Below are positions 52,574 through 62,140 of a DNA stretch of 64,000 nucleotides, piece after piece. Below the pieces are notes generated by a model. It was given only the letters and a program-made list of their open reading frames with translations, was not told where the DNA came from and did not search any database. Source of the DNA: Hydractinia symbiolongicarpus (Eukaryota > Cnidaria > Hydrozoa > Anthoathecata > Hydractiniidae); the NCBI RefSeq assembly GCF_029227915.1, contig NC_079886.1, positions 15,414,501 through 15,478,500 on the forward strand, read 5' to 3'. Position 1 is the first letter of the stretch, and each line of letters starts with the position of its first letter. The position numbers and the translations under genes are program-made.

Positions 52574-55500
52574 TTTATTCCCCTGTAGCCACGAGCAAGC
52601 GTCGTAATTTGATTGGGCTGTACGATCCGCTTATCATCCGCACTGTTGAGTGCCAACTTCGATATCTCTTGGGTATATAACTTATGACCCTTATTTTGAA
52701 TAAGCACCTGGCTTTTGTAGATGTCAACGCCCTCTCTCAGGCATCGCCAATAGTCGTCAAAAGTGATCGACTTCTTCATAACGCATTTTTTCACACCCTT
52801 CGCTTTCCTGTCACCGCCCTCTTTGGTAAGACTCTTGTAAGCATATAGGTTGGCCCTCAGGGTGATGAACTCTGTCATGATTTTTCCACCCAGCTCATCC
52901 TTCATCAAGCCTACCACCTTCTTGTTTTTCCCTATAGGAAGGGGCCTTCCATCATCCTTGCTATACGCACCAGTATCGAAACGTGTTTCAACATCGTCTA
53001 TATAAGCATAGAAATCATGCGTCCTTATTTGGTACGCAAAGGAGTCCGTCTCCATGTAGCAGAGCTGTATTTTAGAACCATATTTTTCTTGTATGTAGTT
53101 GTAGTGGAACTCGTACATGACCAGCTTCGACATATCCAGGATGGCCTGACCAATGTATACGGGCTTATTCATCTTCACCTCGGTCTTGCCCATTTCAACT
53201 CCTATCAGGTTTTTGCTGAACCGGCACCCACCCTTGAAATTTGGCTTCATCACAAGCTTCGTGTACTTGTTCTCGTTGGTAACCAGCTGGATGTTGCGGT
53301 GGTTTCTAATGTTCTCCATCGTCTTGCCAAATACGCTTAAATTCATAAGCTTGTAGAAGTACTTTTCGAACTCGTTTTTGGCAGCCGTTCTAAGCCTCGT
53401 ATTGTGATCTATATATCCCCTTAGCCACGCCTTTTGATTGAACCAGATCACTCTGCGCAATTTCTTGAGCTCAAGACCATGTTTTATGGCCTCGTGAAGT
53501 GCTCTGATATGCACCACATTTCTATGTTTATCTTCCAAGTTCGGCACCAAGTTCTCGACCTTGTGGACCGTCCTGCGTTCAGGCAGGAGCGGCAGCTCGT
53601 TATGTTTGTCATGCAGCTCACTGGGATAGCTAATATCAGCCTCCAAAATGTACCCATGCCTATTGTCCTCAACGAGCTTCCTGAACCGCCTTGCAGTGAA
53701 TGCCTCGACGTTCGATACCCATTTGAAACCGTCCGTTGGGAGATCTTGACACATGGCCCATCCGTATAGGTTGTTGGCATCCAGATAATGCATGTAGGAG
53801 GACTCCTCATCCTGGTTATACCGGTCTCCCATGTACTTATTGTTAGCTTTTGCATACCGGTGTACGGCCTGAGTTATACCTCCTCTTATACACTTCTCGA
53901 ACATCAGGAGCATATGTAGATCCGTAAGGAGCTCCAGCCTGATTCCGGTATATTTCAGCGCTGCTTTCCAGGCCCAGCTAGGTGCGCTGTAAAAGTGTGC
54001 AGGATCAAGCTTGTAATTGTCCAGGCAGACGCCTCCAAATGTCTCAAAGACGTCGACCAATAGCAGTACGTCTGTGGTCAGGTAAATGTCATGGTAGTCT
54101 CCCATGGTGACGTTATCATCCTCTGGGGTAATGACATTCTAGTCGCTGATCAGCTTGCTGTAGAAGACCTCCCTTGATGGCAGCTCCAGCTCTTCGAATT
54201 GCTGCCATTTATCCATGTACTCATAGGGGTACACGCCTTTTCTCAGCATCAGCCTGAAGACATCATCTTTGTCGATGAAATTTTCCATTGACGGTACGTT
54301 TGCCTTTACCCGATCTCGATTAAGCTGCTTGGTAGTACTCGTCGATTCACAATTTTTACACCAAAAGCTTGCTATGTACTCGGCGTCTATGTCCTGGAAT
54401 TCTATGCATGTATCTGCACACTGCTTACATTTCATATCTGCGGCGTTTGTACCAATGAGGTTGCTTGCCAACTTGTCTAACGAGAATGCCATAAATCAAC
54501 AACTATCGATAAACCAAATCTCTATGATCTTGTACTTCTCGCTGTCACCATATCCCATACCTCCAAGGGGTACCTTGATTTTCACATTGAAACTGATATA
54601 TTTTCCAATATTGTCCGATATACAGCCGATGTCCTGCGTCGTATTTTCCCCCTAATTTCCGGATGAACAGGTGTGCATCATACCCTGACAGATTATGGAA
54701 GATGACGGGGATGTGGCTGGGTATCTTATATTTGAGATTACAGCTGTTATGCGCTGCACCTCTATATTTCCCTGTATAATGGCAATGGTCCCTGACTTTA
54801 CGGTTATTCTTGCTGTCATCGAAGTGTTTCAAACATATATGAGATTTCGATGCCTCGTCATGTTCCCTTTTTAGGACCTCTGTTAGAGGCAGCATGGGTT
54901 GCTACGGGTAGGTATTGTAGAGACGTTTAACCACATCCTCCAAATGGTTAACGAAGCGGGTAACGCAGTCCTCACCCCTGTAGGCTGTTAGGGGATCTGG
55001 TACATCCCCATAGGCAAAAGTACTATACGTACACCAGTCTGATGGTACATGCTTGCTAAGCTTTTTCGTCTTGGTGTCCCTGGCATCCTCTACCGGGACT
55101 AGCAGACTCTCGAAATCCGCATAGATGGAAAAGGGTACTTTGAACTGCTGTTGGCCATCCCTATAGTATAGCCATTTTTCGGCCTCTGTTGGCATTGTAA
55201 TCTTAACTGCCTCATGGTCCCTGCAGTACCCATAATGCTTGTCCCTCGATTCAATTGTGGGAAAGGCCTGTAGACAATTTTGGCAGAAGTGCATTTTTGC
55301 GATATTTTTTGAGGTATCACTGCCCAGGAGTCGCGACCGATTTTTGACGGCTGTATAGTGGATTTTTTGTCATCTGTAAGGAGGAGTAGATTCACCACCT
55401 TGGTACGCCCATTGTACACTGATCGACGTAGTATATTGATCTTCTTTCCCGTCACATATAGGATGTTTACAGCAATCCCCTTATTGTTATCCTCGAATTT

Positions 55501-55874
55501 GTTGATGCTCTTGGTGCTTGTAGGGAACTCTATACCTTCCCAATTATAGAGGCCTACATAGGGTTTCATCTGGGATATTCTATTTGGGTTCTTCCCTATA
55601 TCCTCATGATGCAGTGATGCTATAACGGCCCATTTGAAACACTCCTCATCATCTTCATTCATCGGGTTAATAATGGCCTTCTTGGCAATCAACCACTAGG
55701 GCGCTTGTATAAATGATGAACCCCTTGTTAGCCTCAATTTGTGGAAGTATGCATCGAGGTATAGTATTCTACTGATTGTAAAACCACTGCCGGGTTTTCT
55801 ACATGTGTTTTAACCTGGGCAAACATCCTATCTAGCGCATCATCTACGTCACTACCCTGGAATACCGAGGCCAT
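52555..55874 (-). pseudogene. Polinton B protein-primed DNA polymerase B
   Basis: About 1100 codons, the usual size for Polinton polymerase B. From the N-terminus: DDALDRMFAQVKTHVENP; then CFKWAVIASLHHEDIGK; the zinc-rich CQNCLQAF stretch; exonuclease motif I, FSIYADFESLL; exonuclease motif II, FHNLSGYDAHLFI; polymerase motif A, HYLDANNLYGWAM; motif B, FYKLMNLSVFGKTMEN; motif C, CYMETDSFAY. Lesions: stops at 55696-55698, 54902-54904, 54496-54498 and 54139-54141, and frameshifts near 55290 and 54545. Motif C has Glu in place of the first Asp of DTDS (codon 53050-53052, GAG). The enzyme is therefore dead in several independent ways. ATG 55874 is 18 bases downstream of the SAP-like gene's end. 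Confidence 0.9.
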
Positions 55875-55892
55875 ATTGCTCTGCAAAAACCT

Positions 55893-56261
55893 TCATGAAG
55901 TGTAGGTTGCCCCGCCATAGAGTCCCATAACCGTGCGCTTAAAGGCTGCATAGGTCCTCTTGACCCCCCCTTTTATGGGTTTTGTGACGGCGTCAACTAG
56001 CCAGTTGTACCATCCACGCATGTTGGTTTTCACGATCGATCGATTTTTCGACAGCTCCTGTTTTTCAAAAATACCCATGGCCTCCGGCGTTGGTAGTATG
56101 GTTACGGGCCCGACCGGCTTTCGCTGTCCGGTCCTTCTGGGTGGCCTCTGTGGTAGGTCCTCCAATAGTGCAACCAATTCGGCCTTGCGCAGCCTATAAT
56201 ACCCGGTTAAGCCACGGGTTTTTGCAATATCACGTAATTGTTTCACGGTATGTGTATTCAT
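55893..56261 (-). CDS. SAP-like protein of Polinton B (122 residues)
   Basis: Starts MNTHTVKQLRDIAKTRGLTG and YYRLRKAELVALLEDLP, a SAP-like helix pair, then a Pro/Arg linker (PPRRTGQRKPVGPVTI). It ends with a C-terminal domain reading KQELSKNRSIVKTNMRGWYN, WLVDAVTKPIKGGVKR and AAFKRTVMGLYGG. The first 17 or so codons lie in the right terminal repeat and are nearly identical to the start of the DUF4116-like gene at the left end. I know this C-terminal arrangement from cnidarian Polintons, next to the polymerase. No break visible. DNA binding is inferred from the SAP-like fold. Confidence 0.7.
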   Translation of the reverse strand: MNTHTVKQLRDIAKTRGLTGYYRLRKAELVALLEDLPQRPPRRTGQRKPVGPVTILPTPEAMGIFEKQELSKNRSIVKTNMRGWYNWLVDAVTKPIKGGVKRTYAAFKRTVMGLYGGATYTS

Positions 56262-56597
56262 TCTCTTTATTGTATGGATTTTAGCATTTGTCCAACGATT
56301 TCATAACGGCCAATACTAACACAGTTTAGTCTTTATTGCGCATGCGTTAATTTTTAGGGAATTCCTCTACTCATTTTTGTATGATAGGGACTTACCCTTG
56401 ATATGCGCGTTGATTATTAGGGAATTGTGTTGGAAATTTTTGGACCTCTTATTCTACATTGATGACGTCACACACAATTGAATAATAGGGACTAGGTCTT
56501 GGCTAGGCGGTGGATATTAGGGATTGTGCTGAATTTCTTGTGGGCGGGTGCGGGTGCGTTTTAGGGGCTGTGCCAGAACATACATTTCTCTATCTCT
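56209..56597 (-). repeat. Polinton B right terminal inverted repeat
   Basis: Reverse complement of the left repeat, with TGACGTCA at 56463-56470. It extends from the AG/CT terminus to the first codons of the SAP-like gene. Target duplication ACCCT follows at 56598-56602. Confidence 0.85.
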
Positions 56598-56602
56598 ACC
56601 CT

Positions 56603-57392
56603 GCAACGGCTAACTGTATATTCTGTTACAGGCTAATCATCAGTTCACCCTGACCGTTTGGTGCAGGCAACAATAACGTTTCGAAAATATTTGTGCAAAA
56701 ATATTAAAAAAATCCTGTGCGAATATAGCTATCTTTTTATTCGATAGAAGTAGCCCCTTTTTCCCATAAGAACAGGAGTTGGGTGTCCAACCATAGGAAT
56801 ATTACGCAAAGCAGGACAAGGTTTTTTGTTGCTGTTTCTTTAAGAAAAAAAGACAATCTAATCAAGCACTATTATATGTAGCTAGCTCGATAGCTAAGAA
56901 CTTTACGACTATAAAAAAGCAGTACCAATCAAATGGAGACCCAAGTCAGCACCAAAAATTGAGATAACTAGCTAGCCATCAGACTTTTCTCACTTTTATA
57001 TAAAATAATTCTTACCTGAATTCCTACACGAATTTAAAGAACAGTGTTTCTCCCCAGCTACATCAATAAAGCTACTACGACCAACCAGACCAGCAAGGGG
57101 CGAACAACAAAATGTTAGCACTTTTAGTCATGGCCGTACACAAAATGTTCTGGCGACATGAAGAGTACACAAACTTTGTTCAGATTGGTCATTAAATTGA
57201 CAAAGATTAAAATGAAACATCTTCATTGGCTTTCGAGAAAATGGACATTTTCCGAGGTTTTAGACTGGACATAAACTTAGCAGCGTCCGGCCTAGCTGCG
57301 CTGTCTCTATCCCTCTCTCTATCTATCTACCTACTCAGGCGATTTTAAAGATTTATTGATTTCCGCCAGCCTTCACTGGCGAAAATCAACAA
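56603..57392. other. Non-coding flank right of Polinton B
   Basis: No gene or repeat family recognised in about 790 bases; a short CTCTATC-type low-complexity stretch lies at 57301-57335. Confidence 0.5.
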
Positions 57393-58012
57393 TACTTTAT
57401 TCGGAGAAACTTTTGCGAGTCCAAAAACTCGAGAAATTTTTTGGATAAATTTTCGCGAATCTACAAATTTAAAAATTTCCGCGAAATCTGAAATTGGAAA
57501 GTTTTGGCGAGATAAACTTTCGCGATTCGTGATTTTTTATGTTCTTATAAAAAAAGTAGCCTATATTTCTTATGATAGAAAAGTGTTTTTTAACGATGTA
57601 ATTTTCTTTCTAATGGTATGTAGAAACTTCTATTTACAAACTGGCTTTATCGTCAAAATCACAAAACAGATCAAACACATTTCTAGGCTCGTCTTCTTCC
57701 AGCTCCCACGCATCGTCGCCATCGCCTTTTTGCCAGTAACTCGGTTATAAGCCATACATATACATTTGAAACATCATCGCTTTTGTTTATTTCTAAGTTT
57801 ATTCCAATCTCGTTCCCAGCGCCAGTTGTCCCTTTTTTTATCGGGAGGGCGAGCCAAGTGAGGGCGAGTCAAGAAATAACTTTTAAAACCAGTCAATTTC
57901 TTTTAAATCTTAGTGGATAAACTTTCGCGAATCAACAATTTAGAAAGTTTGTACTGAATAAACTTTCGCGAATGGCCAATTTTGAAAAGGCCAAAAAACT
58001 CCGAATAAAGTA
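57393..58012 (-). mobile_element. MITE family 1, copy 2
   Basis: Same element as at 36672-37342 but reversed. Ends CTTTATTCGGAGAAACTTT and AAACTCCGAATAAAG form inverted repeats; both ends are next to TA. The interior carries repeated TTTCGCGAA motifs and the reverse of TGGCTTATAACCGAG. Non-coding. Confidence 0.8.
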
Positions 58013-58659
58013 GCAGAGTTTACAATTGAGGAGGCACGTCTAACTCTATATTTTTGCCAACATTCAGCAATCACTCTGAAAAACCAAACCTTAACTCACA
58101 TTTTATAGGGGGTTACCGTATCCTTAACTTCCTCGATTTCTTCAACATTTCGCCAACTGACAGAAGCTTAAGATTTTTTCGGTTAAAAAAGGATCAAAAG
58201 CCAAGATTTGATATTTTATGAGATACTGAAATAGAAATGAATAAGCAATATCACTGACAAAAATGTGGGCTAACCCAAGTTAATTCATGTTGCAAGTTTA
58301 ACTATATAGCTCCCATTTACAAAAAAAACTAGACATGAAGTTGTTAAAAGACATAAGTGAACAAATCAATACTTGTATCAAACAACTTCTTCAAAATTTA
58401 ACTTAATAATATAAACAATTACAAAATGTTCGCCAAAAAATGCAATTATATACAAATATATTATTCGAAATATTTTAACTTATCATATTCGATTAAACAT
58501 TTTTTTACGTACCACGTCATGGAAACAAAAGTTGAAAGAAGTCAATGCAGACTATCGCTTACCCGAAGCATTTATTAAAAAAACTTTCTGCCAAGCAGGA
58601 GCTGGTAAAGTGAATATATAAATGTAAAATCTTTGTGTAAAGAGGTATTTGAACTCAAA
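58013..58659. other. Non-coding, no feature recognised
   Basis: About 650 bases of AT-rich DNA without family-like frames on either strand. Confidence 0.5.
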
Positions 58660-59765
58660 CTTAAAGGCGCGTAATCACCCTTATCGAAAAAAAATAACAT
58701 ATACATTTTATGTCTTGTCTAATATGCGGGCCGTCGCAAAATCTAGGTAAACGGCCTTAACTTTGAATGAGCTCTGAGATGGAGTTCGATAAAATCGCCA
58801 ATATGGTTAGGCTCCGTTCACCATGCTGTTCTTTTTGGTTTGTTTCATCTTTGCAAAACATGGCATCAAAAAGTGGAAAGAAATTTAGGTTTTGTTTAAA
58901 AAAGTGGCCGCGCGTAAAAACATCCGTATCACTTTCTCCACTTAAATTTAATTCTCTTCTATTCTATTTGTCATTGTTTTTAGAGACCAGACAAAACAAA
59001 ACAGAAAGAAGAAATCACAGCATTGTCTCGTGGTTATAAAATTTTGATAATTAATGGTTATCACGCTCTTTCTTTTTTTATTAGCTTGACAGGGATTACT
59101 GCATATTATAAGCCAAAATACCCAACGGGGGAGAATGCTCATTGTGATAGTTGAAGATAGTTGCAGCACTATGGAGATAATTAAATTTAGAGCATGAAAG
59201 GGGAAATTCTGAAAATTTAGATATTCTAATTGTCTAGATCTGATACTGTTTCTATAAGGAAGCGACTAACTGTTTGAACAAAGGAAAATAATCAAAAAGT
59301 AAGACAGCTAGCGAGGCGAAGCTGTCTTCAGAAACAACAACAAGAAGTGGTCAGTGTTGCAAAGAAGTCTGATTTCAGTAAATTAAAAAGTTTAAAAAAT
59401 AAAGAATAACACAGAAACTTTGATTAATTTAACTGATTTATCATGTTTGGAACTTTGGTGATACATTTATAAAAGCATTACGATGGAAACACAGCTACGG
59501 ATACTCTCCCTCATTCCTTATTTTTTCTGTAATGGCATGAATCCAGCAACCATGTGATCGATTCGTGCAATGAAATGTAATGGCGGTTCTGTAGGCGAAG
59601 AGAAATTCGGGTGAGTTTGTTATTTCCATGAAACATTTGAACATGTTGTGGTTGTCAGTTTTCAATAAAATCTTTAGGATAATGTTTTCTCATGTATATC
59701 TTTCAATTTTTACTATAAAATAGGTACCTCAAAAGTTGCCTACAGGGTGATTACGCGCCTTTAAG
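58660..59765. mobile_element. 1.1-kb inverted-repeat element (non-autonomous)
   Basis: Terminal inverted repeats CTTAAAGGCGCGTAATCACC at the left and its complement GGTGATTACGCGCCTTTAAG at the right, about 22 bases. The frame at 58767-59039 inside it has no family match. Not obviously related to the other MITEs here. No clear target duplication. Confidence 0.7.
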
Positions 59766-59997
59766 ATGTGTTGTCACAAATGCGAAAGTAAATAACATAC
59801 AGGATTTTTAGTCAGTGCAAGAGGTTGATCAAACGCACTTGGGAATAATAATTACTCAGGCGTCCGGGGGGTAGTTACACGAAATAAATTAGCGCAAAAT
59901 ACAAAAAACAGAAAATACAATTAGGCGTCACAATAGCTACGTTTTAAAGTTCTTCGGTTAAAATCATCGTACTACCAATTTACAATCCGCATTAGAT

Positions 59998-60310
59998 TAA
60001 TCATCGTCAACATTTTCCATATTCTTTCTAAGTAGCTTTATCAACTTGCTCGTCTTATTAGGACTTAGAGGCGCAACATTGCGACTTAGCATTGTTCTTT
60101 TACACAGGCGGCCACACAAGTTTTGGAAGATTTACAGAAGTATATAGGAATCAAGCACAGGAATCACAGAAGGTTGGGTGCTAGTTTTAAGTTCGATGGC
60201 AAACAAAGACTTCCACGTGTTCCTTATGTAAGATGCCATTTTATTAAGTTCTGTGATGGTTTTTGTTCGAATAAGCCAGTTTGTTTCTTCATTGTCGTAT
60301 TCATACTGCA
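59998..60310 (-). pseudogene. Possible minus-strand exon, unrecognised
   Basis: On the minus strand TTATTATTTTGCAG (acceptor) precedes an open frame that reads YEYDNEETNWLIRTKTITEL, then NKMASYIRNTWKSLFAIELK, then QPSVIPVLDSYILL. A TAA follows, and the same frame continues LCGRLCKRTMLSRNVAPLSP and KLIKLLRKNMENVDDD to TAA near 59998. A further upstream piece at about 60360-60460 (KDEKKLERRTMMAYTNIYIG; in another frame RDDVVEIDVHVDET) may be another exon. Composition is protein-like. The internal TAA means either a pseudogene or a wrongly drawn exon. No family recognised. Confidence 0.35.
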
Positions 60311-60479
60311 AAATAATAAGGGATTATTGTAACTAGAGTCTATAAAGATTACTAAGTTTCATCAACATGAACGTCAATCTCCACCACGTCATCTCTAACT
60401 GCACAGCGTTAGCTAGCCCGATATAGATGTTGGTGTAAGCCATCATTGTTCTACGTTCAAGCTTCTTTTCGTCTTTCAA

Positions 60480-61524
60480 AAATAGTTAATAACTAGCATT
60501 TTTTGGGTATCTTGCTGACGAAAAAAGTCGGTAGAAAGTGTCCGGGTTTTGGGTCGATGACTAATATTTTACTGATTTTTTTTTGTACAGAAAATTAAAA
60601 TTAAAAGCTGATTCATCCTATTTTTTTGTGTCCAATAAAGTCTTCTTTAGAATTTTTTGTGCAATAATCAATCGTAAAAATCGTTTCATGAACGATGTTC
60701 GTCTGAACTAGAACCATTTTAAGAAGAAGTCCAGGCTTAAGCTTAGTCTTGGGAATATCACAGCTGACATAAAAAACTAGATTCTTATTAAATAACTTAC
60801 GTCATTGATAAAGGATATAGTCATGTAACACGGAGAATCGTCATAAAATTCCTAAAAACAGAGTACACTTTTTGCTCCAGAATCTAGTATAACAATTTAA
60901 ACAGTGATTAAGCCAAACACCAGCCTCAGTGCATAAATATGAAATTTAAGCATCATGTCATTAATGTCATCTGAAGACTGTTACTAGCGATCTGCAATAC
61001 AAAAAGGTTTAAAAATCATTTTCGAGTCACAATCTGCCACCTCAAGGAAATTAATTAATGGTGAATAAAAATTCGCAGGGTTAATTTTTTCGGGATTTGT
61101 GAAATATTTTCAAAAATAAGTCGTGCTATAAAGTTTTGTTCGAGACAACATTTGCAAACATAAATCCTGAAAAGTGAGACCAAAAATTTCAGTTCCTTGC
61201 GGGGTTTTCTCTCTGAAACTTTTGTAAAAACATACGACATATGATTAGTGAAAATTAATTCCGCAAATATATTTCTGCAAATTCTGCAAAACATAACGTT
61301 TTGTCAATAAATCGCAAAAAAAAATCCAGTATTAAACAATCCTTTTAGCTCTTTCTTTACCAAAAAGTTGTGCATTTTTGTGAAAAAAAGCAATTCACAA
61401 GTATGCACTTCAACTTTTAAGTCCAAACCAAATCAAAGTTTGAAATGAAAAAAAAAAAAACCTTAAACCTGAAAACTGTTATTGGTAGTTATGAAGAAAA
61501 AAATCATTAGTTTGGCACTAAAAT
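60480..61524. other. Non-coding, no feature recognised
   Basis: About 1 kb with no family-like frame; a minus-strand frame at 61055-61294 is Phe/Lys-rich and not convincing. Confidence 0.5.
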
Positions 61525-62140
61525 TAGGCACTTCAGTCACGTGACCAAAACGTCTTGAAATCCGCTAGCGGAATTTTTAAAGAAACCGCGTCTGACTAAA
61601 ACAGGGCGTTGAATTCCCATATAAAATAAAAGAAATATACTTTTATTTGGGCATATATCTTTTGTTTAATGATGAAAATCATATAATCCGAATGATAATA
61701 TTTAATACGGGTACGTCATGTCAGAAAAAAGACAACAAAAGTTGGACAGGTACACAAAAAAAATCGACAATTCACAGGAAAGTAATAAGACATGTTTGAA
61801 AATTTATTCAAAGAAATATTCTACATAACTTAAAGTTTGAAAACCCAGGTGATAATCTCAGTTTTCGACTACACAAGCGTCATTTCATAACAGATGAAAG
61901 CTTAAAAGCAATTTTTTCTGCCATGGCGGATCCGTATTAAATATTATCCTCCAGATTATATGAATTTCATTATTGAACAAAAGATAAATAAAGATAAATA
62001 AAGTATATATATTTTATGTGAACTTAACAATTTATATTTAGGTAAGTATAGGACAGGTCCCCCATTTTGGCTGGACGCGTTTTCTTTATAAATAACGCTA
62101 GCGGATTTCAAGACGTTTTGGTCACGTTACTAAGTGCCTA
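61525..62140. mobile_element. 616-bp foldback element
   Basis: Outer arms TAGGCACTTCAGTCACGTGA ... and the complement TCACGTTACTAAGTGCCTA frame a largely self-complementary body (GACCAAAACGTCTTGAAATC and its mirror, AATCCGTATTAAATATTAT and its mirror). Non-coding. Such complete foldback structure is typical of MITEs that move with a partner enzyme. Confidence 0.8.

Larger units (their letters stand above)
42181..56597. mobile_element. Polinton B (Maverick): complete 14.4-kb element with inverted repeats and target duplication
   Basis: The ends read AGAGATAGAGAAATGTATG and, on the other side, its reverse complement. The terminal inverted repeats are about 370-390 bp (42181-42552 and 56209-56597). 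The flanks give ACCCT on both sides, or TACCCT if the shared T is counted, which matches the usual 6-bp Polinton duplication. Polymerase B, integrase, packaging ATPase and capsid genes are all present. Nearly all are interrupted, so the element is intact in outline but dead. Most genes from 49.0 to 56.3 kb run on the minus strand with very short gaps or overlaps. Confidence 0.93.

Noticed and set aside
36672-58012. The two inverted MITE copies as ends of one 21-kb composite transposon
   Set aside because: Each copy has its own two inverted ends and the DNA between them holds independent elements with their own boundaries.
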